Source: an uncultured Tenacibaculum sp.
Lineage (GTDB): Bacteria > Bacteroidota > Bacteroidia > Flavobacteriales > Flavobacteriaceae
Assembly: GCA_947496185.1 (NCBI GenBank)
Contig: CANMCD010000016.1
Location: 1 to 64,000 of the forward strand
Length of the DNA: 64,000 bases
Reading direction: 5' to 3'
Made by a program: the position numbers and the translations under genes. Each line of letters starts with the position of its first letter. Within the stretch, counting starts at the first letter, position 1. The notes beneath the pieces are model-generated. The model did not search any database and was not told the DNA's origin. It worked only from the letters and a program-made list of their open reading frames with translations. This document shows, piece by piece, positions 1 to 9,434 of this stretch.

Positions 1-392
1 GACATAATCTGTACTCTCGTGGTAATTCTACTCTTTTTAAATTTTACGCTGTCAATTTCAATATTTTCAATGAACTTCGATTAATCTTTCCTTATCTAAA
101 AAAAACACTAATCTTTCTTGTAGAAACGCTAGAATCGAACTAACTAATTTATCTAAAAATTATTCCAAAATTTCTGTGATCGTATCGCTTTGCAAAAGCG
201 GTTGCAAATATATAAAACTTTTTGATATAACTGAGAAAAAATTTATTTTTTTATTATTTTTTCTGTTTCAAAATCTAATGAAATTAATAACAAAAAAACA
301 CCCCATAAAAACCTTCTAAGCTTATATTTTTCAAACACTTTCAATGAACTTCGCTACTCTTTTTTCGTTACCTCATTTCCCGTTAGCGGCTG
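1..392 (-). other. Probable rRNA operon leader (16S gene off the left edge)
   Basis: No open frame fits here. Read on the minus strand, the segment runs from promoter-like boxes towards the window edge and contains TTCATTGAAAATATTG followed by GACAGCG (about 79-45), which I recall as typical of flavobacterial 16S rRNA leaders. A related box, GAAGTTCATTGAAA, recurs at about 353-340, so the leader start appears duplicated. A second -7 like box (TATATTTG, complement of 205-212) lies between the two. The rRNA itself is not in the window, so identity is inference from leader resemblance. Confidence 0.5.
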
Positions 393-422
393 CAAATATA
401 CAACCCTTTTTGACACCCGCAA
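393..422 (-). promoter_or_regulatory. Strong stable-RNA-type promoter, minus strand
   Basis: On the minus strand TTG (422-420), 19 bases, then TATATTTG (400-393), followed by GCAGCCGC. The same architecture and spacing stand before the two tRNA-Glu genes at 39.5-39.8 kb. It points to the left edge, consistent with an rRNA operon there. The stretch 423-605 upstream shows nothing further. Confidence 0.65.
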
Positions 423-605
423 GATTTTATTCAATGTTTTTTTGTTAAAAAATCACAACACAAAACCAAACACCTGAATAACAATAATATAATCCAAAAA
501 CTTTTTTCAAGGTTTTTTTTAGTAAGTATATAAGACCTAACAAACACCAGACAAAGCACTATATATACTATAAGTATATACCCTTACTTCATAGTAACTA
601 TAGAA

Positions 606-636
606 AAAAGGTAAGCTCTTATCAAACTTACCTTTT
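606..636 (-). terminator. Terminator of the secreted Ig-like protein gene
   Basis: Ten-base perfect stem AAAAGGTAAG (606-615) / CTTACCTTTT (627-636) with an 11-base loop. On the minus strand the 3' arm runs into a T tract. It lies 118 bases beyond the stop of the gene at 754-2235. Confidence 0.7.
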
Positions 637-753
637 CTATCTAAATTATATATCGAAGTAATGTAACTATACATTACTGTCTGCTAATTCGTATACTTAA
701 AGCCTTTCTAATTCTTACAAACAACCATTATATATAGTTCCATTTGTATCTAA

Positions 754-2235
754 TTAGTTATTTCTATACTCTATAATATCCTGTTCATTGTCATTGGCTA
801 TATTTACCTGCCCTCCTGAATCATATTTTACAGTAACTTTTAAAGGCACTTTTCCCGAAGCATTTGAGGGCGAATTAAAAGTAGCTCTAACCCCTATTCT
901 CGATAATGTACTTCCAACAAAAATACCACCATTACCTATATATTCAAACTTATGTATTCCAAACTCTTCTTTATAAGACCAATCTCCATTATCAATAGAA
1001 GTACCGTGCATGGCAGTCCAACCCTGATCAAAAGCAAATGTAAACCTGTCACTATCTGGAATCCTTACTTCAACTGGAATCAGACCGTTTGAATTATTAC
1101 CATTTGCCTCACCTAAAGCTATATAAAAATCAATATAACCAGTCCCTCCTGTTACTATAGTATTAGTAGTAAATAAGGTAGGGTAATAATCTGGAGGAGA
1201 AAAACCTTCAACAACAATAGTAACCTCTCCTTGATCACAAGCACTAGGATTCCAATCGTCACATACTGTATATACAAAATTATCAGTGCCTGAAAATCCA
1301 GGTGGAGGAATGTAGGTGAAATCACCTGACTCAGAGAGCACTACATTACCTCCTTCAGCAGTCATTATTTCCATAGGAACAGCATTCTGTATATCCCCTT
1401 GATCATCTCTATCATTAGAAAGGAGATTCCCTTGTAAAGTTGTTCCGTAATCAACATTATAATTATCATCCACTGCGGTTGTATTATTAAAACGATTTAA
1501 ATCACTAAAAAAGAACCTTATACCATCTCCCAAAGGAGCTCTTGGCCCTCTGAAGTGCGGAACCGTTAGTGTAAAACTCGATACGGTTCCATTAATCCTT
1601 AAAGAACCTGCAGCAGGAAGCCTCCATTCATTACCAGATGGATTTTCTTCCGTTCCAACTGTCACACCATACACTCTAGAGCCAGCGCTACTATCATAAA
1701 CCCCATTGTTCCCATTCGTAACAAAATCTGAAGTTCCTGCTAACCGCTGCCAACTCAAACCATTATGTATCGTTAAAAGAGGCGAAAAAGAAGTACTCCT
1801 CACAAAAACACCAAAAAAAGTTACTGTAACAACATGCTGAATCGCTCCTAAATGATCTATATGAATCACTGGATTTTCAACCTCCACTAGCTGATTAGTA
1901 GAAGGATCCCTAAATTCAAAAGTTATCGAATTATCCCATGTAAATTGACTTCTCAATGCTTGAGAATTAACAACATTCGGAGAAGACCAAAAGTTCGTGC
2001 CACTTGGATTCATTACACTACTTCCAAAACCATTAGGACTATTCGTCCTTGCAACAATAGCCACTCCATCCACAACAGTATTTGCGTTTGAACCACTAAT
2101 GCTCCAGTTTTGAGCCATTCCATTAAAAACGAATAAAAATAAGAAAACAGAAATGTTCCCTCTTACACCTTTCAAAAAAACACGAATGAATACAACCGTA
2201 TTCATTAAATCAGCTTTTTTCCTCATATATCTCAA
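754..2235 (-). CDS. Secreted protein with an Ig/cadherin-like domain
   Basis: A 493-residue protein with a hydrophobic signal segment near residues 24-41 ending FNGMAQ, so it is probably exported. Residues about 255-345 (AVDDNYNVDYGTTLQGNLL... GFSGTDNFVYTV) match the bacterial Ig/cadherin-like repeat common in Bacteroidota surface proteins. The region before it is beta-rich without a family I recognise; the C-terminal 150 residues also look like a beta domain. I see no clear T9SS sorting tail, so how it is released or anchored is open. Start is uncertain: Met1, Met4 or Met11 would all leave the signal peptide intact. It stands alone on the minus strand with its own terminator. Function unknown; adhesion or matrix binding is only a guess from the fold. 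Confidence 0.7.
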   Translation of the reverse strand: MRYMRKKADLMNTVVFIRVFLKGVRGNISVFLFLFVFNGMAQNWSISGSNANTVVDGVAIVARTNSPNGFGSSVMNPSGTNFWSSPNVVNSQALRSQFTWDNSITFEFRDPSTNQLVEVENPVIHIDHLGAIQHVVTVTFFGVFVRSTSFSPLLTIHNGLSWQRLAGTSDFVTNGNNGVYDSSAGSRVYGVTVGTEENPSGNEWRLPAAGSLRINGTVSSFTLTVPHFRGPRAPLGDGIRFFFSDLNRFNNTTAVDDNYNVDYGTTLQGNLLSNDRDDQGDIQNAVPMEIMTAEGGNVVLSESGDFTYIPPPGFSGTDNFVYTVCDDWNPSACDQGEVTIVVEGFSPPDYYPTLFTTNTIVTGGTGYIDFYIALGEANGNNSNGLIPVEVRIPDSDRFTFAFDQGWTAMHGTSIDNGDWSYKEEFGIHKFEYIGNGGIFVGSTLSRIGVRATFNSPSNASGKVPLKVTVKYDSGGQVNIANDNEQDIIEYRNN

Positions 2236-2547
2236 TTGAAAATTATTTTAATAAACAAAACCCTTGTTCGGAGCTCTAGTTTAAATACAATGGGAACTAT
2301 ATTGTCTTCAACAGAAAAAAACATAATAGCCAAACCCTGCTTTAAAACTAAAGCAAAACTCTTTTCTTCTGAGATTATCGGAGGAAACATACTAAAACAT
2401 TTCTAGACACCTAAAAATGAGCGTTAAAGATACGGAAAAAACACATTAAAAACCTCTGTTAATCAAAAAAAACATCAACATATAACATCATAATCTCTAA
2501 GAGTAAATGGTAAAAACGTCAAAAAAAAGATTATTATGCACTATAAA

Positions 2548-2577
2548 TTGCCCAAAAAAACAATTACAATATCTTTG
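2548..2577 (+). promoter_or_regulatory. Promoter of the thrS operon
   Basis: TTG at 2548-2550, 19-base spacer, TATCTTTG at 2570-2577, matching the Bacteroidota consensus. Transcription would begin about 50 bases before thrS. No T-box or attenuator hairpin is visible in that leader. The rest of the gap 2236-2547 shows no gene. Confidence 0.7.
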
Positions 2578-2634
2578 CCTTTTGAAAAATTTCCAATTGT
2601 AGGGAAATGAAGTATCAACTTTTTAAATAAAATA

Positions 2635-4575
2635 ATGATTAAAATTACATTACCAGACGGAAGCGTTAAAGAATTTGAAGTGAATAGCACCGCTATTGAC
2701 GTTGCTAAAAGTATTAGTGAAGGGTTAGCTAGAAATGTTATTTCTGCAAATTATAATGGAACAACAATTGAGACAACCACACCTTTAACTACGGATGGAA
2801 ATTTAGTTTTACATACCTTTAACGATGGTGACGGAAAAAAAGCGTTTTGGCATTCTTCAGCTCACGTATTAGCGCAAACAATTTTAACATTTTATCCTAA
2901 TGCCAAGTTAACAATTGGCCCTGCTATCGATAATGGCTTTTACTACGATCTTGACTTGGGAGATGATGTTATATCAGAAAAGGATTTCCCCGCTATCGAA
3001 AAAAAGTTTTTAGAATTGGCACGTGAAAAAGCCGAATTCAAAATGCGAGCGGTTTCTAAAGCCGATGCACTAAGCTATTACAAAGAGCAAAACAACCAAT
3101 ATAAAGTAGAATTGATTGAAGGGTTGGAAGATGGAGATATTACCTTCTGCGATCATAGTGATTTCACAGATCTTTGTAGAGGTGGGCATATTCCGAATAC
3201 AGGCTTGATAAAAGCTATTAAAATAATGAACGTTGCAGGTGCATATTGGAGAGGAGACGAAAAAAACAACCAATTGACACGTGTTTATGGTGTTTCTTTT
3301 CCTAAACAAAAGCAATTAAAAGAATATTTAGAGCTATTAGAAGAAGCAAAGAAACGAGATCATAGAAAATTAGGTAAAGAATTAGAATTGTTTACTTTTT
3401 CCCAAAAGGTAGGGCAAGGATTACCTTTATGGCTACCAAAAGGGGCAGCTTTACGAAGTCGTCTCGAAGACTTTTTGAAAAAAGCACAGAAAAAAGCGGG
3501 ATATGAAATGGTGATGACACCGCATATTGGACAGAAAGAATTATACATGACCTCAGGTCATTATGCAAAGTATGGTGAAGATAGTTTCCAACCGATCACC
3601 ACGCCAAAGGACGATGAAGAGTTCTTATTGAAACCCATGAACTGCCCTCATCATTGTGAGATTTACGCACACAAACCTTATTCTTATAAGGATTTACCTA
3701 AAAGATTTGCTGAATTTGGCACTGTATATAGATATGAACAAAGCGGTGAACTTCATGGATTGACACGTGTAAGAGGCTTCACACAAGATGATGCTCATAT
3801 TTTTTGTACACCTGATCAACTAGATACTGAATTTAAAAATGTGATCGACCTTGTACTTTATGTATTTGGTTCTTTAGGTTTTAAAGACTTCACTGCACAA
3901 GTATCTATAAGAGACATGGACAACCTTGACAAATATATAGGTGAAGCTGCAACATGGGAAATTGCTGAAAACGCAATTATTAATGCTGCAAAAGACAAAG
4001 GTTTAGACTATATTATTGAAGAAGGTGAAGCTGCATTTTACGGACCAAAATTAGATTTTATGGTTAAAGATGCTTTAGGTAGAAAATGGCAGCTGGGTAC
4101 AATACAAGTAGATTATAATTTACCTAAACGATTTGATCTTACCTATAAAGGTTCTGACAATCAATTGCACAGACCAGTGATGATCCATAGGGCTCCTTTT
4201 GGTTCTATGGAACGTTTTATTGCTGTGTTACTTGAACATACAGGTGGTAAATTCCCATTATGGTTAACTCCAGAACAGGTTATTATTCTGCCAATCAGTG
4301 AGAAATATCAAAATTATGCAGAAAAAGTTTTAGTTTTGTTAGAAAATTCCGAAATTCGCGGTTTCATTGATAGTCGAAATGAAAAAACAGGTAGAAAAAT
4401 TCGGGACGCTGAAGTTAAAAAAATACCTTTCATGATTATCGTGGGTGAAAAAGAACAAGAGGAAGGTACTGTTTCCATAAGGAGACACGGTGAAGGTGAT
4501 TTAGGTTCCTTCTCAGTTGAGAAGTTTATTTCTTTGGTTTCTGAAGAAATAGGAAAGACCTTGGTCGCTTTTTAA
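2635..4575 (+). CDS. thrS: Threonyl-tRNA synthetase
   Basis: Class II aminoacyl-tRNA synthetase that attaches threonine to tRNA-Thr in the cytoplasm. It has the full-length layout (646 residues): TGS domain at the N-terminus ([14 protein letters not shown]), editing domain with the HSSAHVL zinc/editing motif near residue 74-80 and later CRGGHIP, then the catalytic core with motif 2 and the zinc-binding [10 protein letters not shown], and a C-terminal anticodon-binding domain ([13 protein letters not shown]...). It heads the cluster infC-rpmI-rplT, an arrangement conserved in many bacteria, and follows a good promoter. Only 36 bases separate it from infC. Confidence 0.97.
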   Translation: MIKITLPDGSVKEFEVNSTAIDVAKSISEGLARNVISANYNGTTIETTTPLTTDGNLVLHTFNDGDGKKAFWHSSAHVLAQTILTFYPNAKLTIGPAIDNGFYYDLDLGDDVISEKDFPAIEKKFLELAREKAEFKMRAVSKADALSYYKEQNNQYKVELIEGLEDGDITFCDHSDFTDLCRGGHIPNTGLIKAIKIMNVAGAYWRGDEKNNQLTRVYGVSFPKQKQLKEYLELLEEAKKRDHRKLGKELELFTFSQKVGQGLPLWLPKGAALRSRLEDFLKKAQKKAGYEMVMTPHIGQKELYMTSGHYAKYGEDSFQPITTPKDDEEFLLKPMNCPHHCEIYAHKPYSYKDLPKRFAEFGTVYRYEQSGELHGLTRVRGFTQDDAHIFCTPDQLDTEFKNVIDLVLYVFGSLGFKDFTAQVSIRDMDNLDKYIGEAATWEIAENAIINAAKDKGLDYIIEEGEAAFYGPKLDFMVKDALGRKWQLGTIQVDYNLPKRFDLTYKGSDNQLHRPVMIHRAPFGSMERFIAVLLEHTGGKFPLWLTPEQVIILPISEKYQNYAEKVLVLLENSEIRGFIDSRNEKTGRKIRDAEVKKIPFMIIVGEKEQEEGTVSIRRHGEGDLGSFSVEKFISLVSEEIGKTLVAF

Positions 4576-4611
4576 TATATGTTAATATAGTAATTTTTAA
4601 ATTTATAAGTC

Positions 4612-5175
4612 ATAGCTATTAGAAAAAAAGGTGGTCGTAGAAGACCCACCAGAATAATTAAAGAGGATCAACATAGAATTAATGATAAAATTAGATATGT
4701 TGATGAAGTTCGTCTCGTTGGCGATAACGTAGAAGTAGGTATTTATCCTTTAGGTAAGGCCAAAGAGATAGCCAAAGAATTGGAATTGGATTTAGTAGAA
4801 ATCTCTCCTAAAGCCAAGCCTCCTGTTTGTAAGGTTATCGATTACAAAAAGTTTCTTTATGAGCAGAAAAAACGTGAAAAAGCATTAAAATCTAAAGCAA
4901 CAAAAGTAGTTGTTAAAGAGATACGTTTTGGTCCTCAAACTGATGAACATGATTATGAATTTAAAAAGAAACATGCTATAAAGTTTTTACAAGATGGCGC
5001 CAAGTTAAAAGCGTTTGTTTTTTTCAAAGGGCGTTCCATTATTTTTAAGGAGCAAGGGCAAATTTTACTGTTAAAATTGGCTCAAGAACTAGAAGATTAC
5101 GGAAAAGTTGAGCAAATGCCTAAACTTGAAGGTAAACGTATGATAATGTTCATCGCTCCTAAAAAAACAAAATAA
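4612..5175 (+). CDS. infC: Translation initiation factor IF-3, ATA start codon
   Basis: IF-3 binds the 30S subunit, blocks premature 50S joining and proofreads start codons. The first ATG in frame (4780) would remove the N-terminal domain. Reading back, the frame stays open to a stop at 4606-4608, and ATA at 4612 gives [19 protein letters not shown] followed by [18 protein letters not shown], the expected IF-3 N-terminus; MAIR is how I remember flavobacterial IF-3 beginning. ATT at 4618 is the alternative. The total of 187 residues is normal. The C-terminal domain is intact ([31 protein letters not shown]). A rare start such as AUU/AUA is the known basis of IF-3 autoregulation in Escherichia coli; the same control is inferred here. 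Confidence 0.9.
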   Translation: MAIRKKGGRRRPTRIIKEDQHRINDKIRYVDEVRLVGDNVEVGIYPLGKAKEIAKELELDLVEISPKAKPPVCKVIDYKKFLYEQKKREKALKSKATKVVVKEIRFGPQTDEHDYEFKKKHAIKFLQDGAKLKAFVFFKGRSIIFKEQGQILLLKLAQELEDYGKVEQMPKLEGKRMIMFIAPKKTK

Positions 5176-5213
5176 AGAAGATATAAGCAAGATAGATAAA
5201 ACGTAAACAAGAG

Positions 5214-5411
5214 ATGCCTAAAATTAAAACAAAATCTAGTGCTAAAAAACGTTTCAAGTTAACAGGTACTGGAAAAATCAAAAGAAAGCATGCGTTTAAA
5301 AGTCACATCTTAACAAAGAAGTCTAAAAAACGTAAGCTTGCTCTTACACATGCAACATTAGTACATAAGTCTGATGAAGCAAATATTAAGCAACAATTAG
5401 TTTTAAAATAA
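5214..5411 (+). CDS. rpmI: 50S ribosomal protein L35
   Basis: Small basic ribosomal protein of 65 residues, the usual length. It begins [15 protein letters not shown] and contains [23 protein letters not shown], both typical of L35. It sits 38 bases after infC and 88 bases before rplT, the conserved infC-rpmI-rplT order. No separate promoter is evident, so it should be read from the thrS promoter. Confidence 0.97.
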   Translation: MPKIKTKSSAKKRFKLTGTGKIKRKHAFKSHILTKKSKKRKLALTHATLVHKSDEANIKQQLVLK

Positions 5412-5422
5412 TTGTTTGCGAG

Positions 5423-5484
5423 GTAGTAAATTATTTATTAACCATGGAGTTAGGCTTTAAGAACTTGTAAAAGTCGCCTACTAC
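5423..5484 (+). promoter_or_regulatory. Possible structured spacer between rpmI and rplT
   Basis: Two short stems compete for overlapping bases: GTAGTA (5423-5428) with TACTAC (5479-5484), and TAGGC (5451-5455) with GCCTA (5476-5480). The long spacer in an otherwise tight operon makes an L20-responsive element conceivable. The stems are short, so this is weak. Confidence 0.2.
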
Positions 5485-5499
5485 AAAAATTTTTGAATT

Positions 5500-5844
5500 A
5501 TGCCAAGATCAGTAAATTCAGTAGCTTCAAGAAATAGAAGAAAAAAAATCTTGAAGCAAGCAAAAGGATACTTTGGACGTAGAAAAAACGTTTACACAGT
5601 AGCTAAAAACGCGGTTGAAAAAGGATTATTATATGCTTATAGAGACCGTAAAAACAACAAAAGAAATTTCCGCTCACTTTGGATTCAGCGTATTAATGCT
5701 GGTGCACGTGAATACGGATTGTCTTATTCTCAGTTTATGGGAAAAATCAAAGCTAACGATATCGAATTAAACAGAAAAGTTTTAGCCGATTTAGCAATGA
5801 ACAACCCAGAAGCTTTTAAGGCTATTATCGATAAAGTAAAATAA
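5500..5844 (+). CDS. rplT: 50S ribosomal protein L20
   Basis: Early-assembling large-subunit protein, 114 residues. The N-terminus [20 protein letters not shown] and the motifs [17 protein letters not shown] and [19 protein letters not shown] are diagnostic. Last gene of the thrS-infC-rpmI-rplT unit; a strong terminator follows 23 bases after the stop. In other bacteria L20 represses its own operon by binding leader RNA. Confidence 0.97.
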   Translation: MPRSVNSVASRNRRKKILKQAKGYFGRRKNVYTVAKNAVEKGLLYAYRDRKNNKRNFRSLWIQRINAGAREYGLSYSQFMGKIKANDIELNRKVLADLAMNNPEAFKAIIDKVK

Positions 5845-5866
5845 GTTTCATAACCTTGCTTATACT

Positions 5867-5897
5867 AAAAACCCAAACTAATCGTTTGGGTTTTTTT
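5867..5897 (+). terminator. Terminator of the thrS-rplT operon
   Basis: AAAACCCAAAC / GTTTGGGTTTT stem with a 5-base loop (TAATC) followed by a T7 run, 23 bases after rplT. Confidence 0.9.
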
Positions 5898-5935
5898 GAA
5901 GAATGAATTAAATGTTATACTTAAATAACCCACAT

Positions 5936-6532
5936 ATGAAATTTTTAAAAATAGTATTATGTATATTTCTTACCCAAACAACTACTAATTTCGCTCAAAA
6001 AGCAGCTACACCAACTCAGAGTACTAATAATTCTATTGAGCAACAATTTCAAACACTGTATAAAGAATCGAATAATTATCAAATCTACAAGGTTGTAAAG
6101 AAAGCTTCTTACCTTAGTCTACAAAAAAATGTTTCGGACAGTATTAACAAGTATAAAGTGACCGTAACAGAAAAACAAAACTTGATACTCGATCAAAACA
6201 AAAAACTTACGAAACTTCAGCAAGAAATTGACGGACTTAATCAACGTTTGACAGAATCTTCTACAAAAGAGGATCAAATTGCATTTTTAGGTATTGCCTT
6301 GACCAAAGCAAATTACAACCTATTTGTATGGGGAATAATTATCATTATTTTAATATTACTACTTTATTTTATCTACCAATTTAAAAATAGCAATGTAGTA
6401 ACGAGAGAAACTAAAGAGTTACTGAGTGAAATTGAACAAGAGTTTGAAGAACATAAAAGAAAATCTATTGAAAGAGAACAACAGTTAAGAAGAAAATTAC
6501 AAGACGAAATCAACAAGCAACGAGGCGTCTAA
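5936..6532 (+). CDS. Membrane-anchored coiled-coil protein of unknown function
   Basis: With the ATG at 5936 the product has 198 residues and a clean signal peptide (MKFLKIVLCIFLTQTTTNFAQ). It then has a helical region rich in K, Q and E predicted to be coiled coil (about residues 65-115), one transmembrane helix (FVWGIIIIILILLLYFIYQF) and a charged cytoplasmic coil ending KLQDEINKQRGV. The ATG at 5912 would add eight residues before the signal peptide. I recall close relatives in flavobacteria at the same place after rplT, often labelled tRNA (guanine-N1)-methyltransferase; nothing in this sequence resembles a methyltransferase (no TrmD knot), so that label should not be used. Function unknown. 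Confidence 0.85.
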   Translation: MKFLKIVLCIFLTQTTTNFAQKAATPTQSTNNSIEQQFQTLYKESNNYQIYKVVKKASYLSLQKNVSDSINKYKVTVTEKQNLILDQNKKLTKLQQEIDGLNQRLTESSTKEDQIAFLGIALTKANYNLFVWGIIIIILILLLYFIYQFKNSNVVTRETKELLSEIEQEFEEHKRKSIEREQQLRRKLQDEINKQRGV

Positions 6533-6560
6533 AATTAACCAATATATTTTTCTAAAAAAC

Positions 6561-6606
6561 AACCCTTTTTCTCTATACGAATGAGAGCAAAGGGTTATTT
6601 TTTTAA
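6561..6606. terminator. Bidirectional terminator between convergent genes
   Basis: Stem AACCCTTT (6561-6568) / AAAGGGTT (6589-6596) enclosing an inner CTCT/AGAG pairing, flanked by A-rich sequence on the left and T-rich on the right. It can serve both the coiled-coil gene and the minus-strand gene starting at 7233. Confidence 0.75.
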
Positions 6607-6609
6607 TTT

Positions 6610-7233
6610 TTATAGCTTATCAATTAATTCATCGAGAAAATAATTTTCCTTATTCAAGTTCATACTATCAATCGACTTTTTTTTCTTTTTTAAATAATCA
6701 TAAAACCCATATTTCTTAGACAGATAATATATAGAAAAAGCAATCTCATGATCTACTTTTAAGTAATTATGATTGTTATCTACTATGGCTTGTTGGCTAA
6801 AATCGATTAACTGATTTTTAAGCAAGTACTTTTTCATAACATAACTTTCAACCTCTCTCTTATTATTAAGAGCAGGAAAAGTATACTTAAAAAAAACTAA
6901 TTTTTTCTTATAAAAATGGAGTTCAACAATCATTTTATACCTTCCTATCCTAATCTTATAAAATAAAATTCTACAAAAATCCTGTACTTTTACTAGTGAA
7001 TATGGAACATCAATTTTCTTTTTTACACTTGACAAAGAATTCCCAAAAGTTATTGTTGATGAATGATTTATTGAATGTTTTGTATGAATAAAACAATTAT
7101 TTTTTGAAAGCTTACCATAAACAGATAAATAACAATTAACATCTTTGTACCGAGTTATTGATTGGTTGTAATAATCATTGTAATACTTTCTCGTAGAAAG
7201 TACTTCTTTAATCTTTTTATGGATCTTAAGCAT
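6610..7233 (-). CDS. Hypothetical protein
   Basis: 207 residues, very rich in Lys, Tyr and Asn (MLKIHKKIKEVLSTRKYYNDYYNQ...). No signal peptide, no transmembrane helix and no motif I recognise. Composition is even more AT-skewed than that of its neighbours, which suits a lineage-specific or acquired gene. It is complete, starts with ATG and shares a terminator with the convergent gene. No close link in function to either neighbour is apparent. Confidence 0.55.
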   Translation of the reverse strand: MLKIHKKIKEVLSTRKYYNDYYNQSITRYKDVNCYLSVYGKLSKNNCFIHTKHSINHSSTITFGNSLSSVKKKIDVPYSLVKVQDFCRILFYKIRIGRYKMIVELHFYKKKLVFFKYTFPALNNKREVESYVMKKYLLKNQLIDFSQQAIVDNNHNYLKVDHEIAFSIYYLSKKYGFYDYLKKKKKSIDSMNLNKENYFLDELIDKL

Positions 7234-7386
7234 ATCAAAATTTTAATTGATTCATCGCTCATTCTAACTCCCCTACTACTAAATATACATTTTTTACACA
7301 AAAAAACCTTGTAATTTGTCATTTATTTAAATAATAACCAACAAATTACAATAAAAAAACACTTTAATATTGTTTTATTTTTTTTG

Positions 7387-7394
7387 TATGTTTG
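7387..7394 (+). promoter_or_regulatory. -7 box before the subtilase gene
   Basis: TATGTTTG fits TAnnTTTG; the -33 region is poor. It implies an untranslated leader of about 190 bases. I see no gene or riboswitch in the rest of the gap 7234-7594. Confidence 0.4.
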
Positions 7395-7594
7395 TACGAA
7401 ACATAGTTATTTATCTGCAAACTGAAATAACGATACCCAATACCATCCCATCCTTCCTTTATTAACCTATACGAAAGAATATACTTCCTGTATGTCTGAA
7501 AAAATAACATTTTCCCTTACAGAATTAACCGTACTAGTATGCATAGAAATTAACTAGCATTTAAAACGTAATTAACTAATAAACAGCATAAGGA

Positions 7595-9274
7595 ATGAGA
7601 CATTATATGATTAAGCAATTGGATAAAGGAAATATAAAAAAGCATCTATTTCTAATAATACTTATCTTCATAGTAACTACAGCTTTTTCTCAAAACAAAA
7701 ACGTAAATAAAAATCAGTTAATTGTTAAATTTAAATCGAGTATTTCTTTAAAAACAACTGAAGGAAGGCAACTGTTCAAACATAAAGAGCTAGATAAAAT
7801 CAATAAAGATAATAAGGCGACCTCAATAAGCTTAGTTGGAAATAAAAAGCAAAAAAACACCTATAGAATAACTTTTGACGCCAAACAAGATATCAATCAT
7901 ATAATAAACTTATATAAAAAACTACATTTATTTGAGTATGTAGAGCATGATTTCATAGGTTTTGGTGGTGGAAAACAAAAAACTTTATTAGAAACAATAC
8001 CTAACGACACCTACTTTACAAGACAATATGGACTCTATAATGGTGGTACATTCTCGCTATCACCTGCAATTGAAGATGCAGACATTGACATGGAACTTGC
8101 ATGGGACATAGAACAAGGAGATGCATCAATTATTGTTGCTATTTTAGATTCAGGAGCAAAATTAGATCATCCTGAATTTAACGGACGAATTTGGGAAAAT
8201 CCAAATGAAACGGTAAACGGTATTGATGATGATAATAACGGTTATATAGATGATATAAATGGATGGGATTTTGCAAATAATGACAATACCCCAACTGACG
8301 ATCATGGACATGGAACAAATGTAGCAGGAATAGTAGGTGCTAATGGCAATAATAATCTTGGTTATTCTGGTGTAGATATGAATTGTAAACTAATGATTGG
8401 AAAAATTCTAAATAATGAAAATTCAGGTTTTTATTCTTGGTGGACAGAGGCGATATATTATGCAGTCGATAATGGTGCGAAAGTTATCAATATGTCAGTA
8501 GGAGGATCAGGGTTTTCTAGTGCTATGCAAGATGCCATTAACTATGCTTATAATAACGGGGTTGTTGTCGTTGCATGTATGATGAACGAAAACAATAATA
8601 CAACCTATTATCCAGCTGGCTATCAAAACACCATTGCTGTTGGAGCAACCAATCCAAATGACGAACGCGCTTCTCCTTTTTTCTGGAGCGCATCTAGTGG
8701 TAGTAATTATGGAAACCATATCGATGTGGTAGCGCCTGGAAATTACATTTATGGCTTAAATAATGAGTCAAATACAAACTACGATTATTATTGGGGAGGA
8801 ACTTCTCAAGCAGCACCTTTGGTAACCGGTCTAAGTTCTTTATTACTATCACAAGATCCAAGTCGATCACCTGACGCTATACGCACTATTATTAGAAATA
8901 CCGCTGAAGATCAAATCGGAAACAGTACTGAGGACACCGCTGGTTTCGATATATATTATGGATATGGTAGAATCAATGCTCATCAAGCTCTTCTAGAAAA
9001 TACGTTGTCTATTTCGGAAGTCGATTTAAAAAACTTAGATGTATCCGTCTCTCCAAATCCTTTTTCAAATTTGCTTACTATTAGTGGAAAACCAGAAATT
9101 AAGTCCATAATTATTTATAATATTTTAGGAGTAGAAATATTTAGAAAAGAAAACTTTTCTCTTACAAATTATTCAAAACTGGATTTATCTCATATTGATA
9201 GCGGGGTATATTTAGCCTCTTTTTTAAATGGTAGTGGAAAAATAATCGCCTCAAAAAAAGTTATTAAACAATAA
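7595..9274 (+). CDS. Subtilisin-family serine protease with T9SS sorting domain
   Basis: 559-residue secreted peptidase S8. A signal peptide (LFLIILIFIVTTAFSQ) is followed by a propeptide, then the catalytic domain with the triad Asp185 (VAILDSGAKLDHPEF), His239 (DHGHGTNVAGIVGA) and Ser404 (GGTSQAAPLVTG). A DDDNNGYIDD insertion near residue 211 looks calcium-binding. The last 85 residues (VSVSPNPFSNLLTI... IIYNILGVEI... LDLSHIDSGVYLASF) form a type A T9SS C-terminal sorting domain, so the enzyme is predicted to cross the outer membrane by type IX secretion. PorT of that system is encoded at 45.9 kb. The start may be the ATG at 7607. Probably degrades external protein, possibly feeding the DPP-IV/POT genes nearby. 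Confidence 0.9.
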   Translation: MRHYMIKQLDKGNIKKHLFLIILIFIVTTAFSQNKNVNKNQLIVKFKSSISLKTTEGRQLFKHKELDKINKDNKATSISLVGNKKQKNTYRITFDAKQDINHIINLYKKLHLFEYVEHDFIGFGGGKQKTLLETIPNDTYFTRQYGLYNGGTFSLSPAIEDADIDMELAWDIEQGDASIIVAILDSGAKLDHPEFNGRIWENPNETVNGIDDDNNGYIDDINGWDFANNDNTPTDDHGHGTNVAGIVGANGNNNLGYSGVDMNCKLMIGKILNNENSGFYSWWTEAIYYAVDNGAKVINMSVGGSGFSSAMQDAINYAYNNGVVVVACMMNENNNTTYYPAGYQNTIAVGATNPNDERASPFFWSASSGSNYGNHIDVVAPGNYIYGLNNESNTNYDYYWGGTSQAAPLVTGLSSLLLSQDPSRSPDAIRTIIRNTAEDQIGNSTEDTAGFDIYYGYGRINAHQALLENTLSISEVDLKNLDVSVSPNPFSNLLTISGKPEIKSIIIYNILGVEIFRKENFSLTNYSKLDLSHIDSGVYLASFLNGSGKIIASKKVIKQ

Positions 9275-9434
9275 TACCCAATTAAATTTCAATTCTAATA
9301 GTGGCATAATCATTTTACTTATATTATACTAAGTATTCATTAAAAACACCAATGTGATTTCAAAATAATTTTCAAACACAGGTTAGCAATTACGTGTTTT
9401 ATACGTAAAATGATTTTTCTATATTGAGATCGTT

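Noticed and set aside
2236-2547. Search for a T-box or other riboswitch before thrS
   Set aside because: The promoter lies about 60 bases before the gene and no T-box motif or antiterminator pairing is present; the remaining gap shows no structure.
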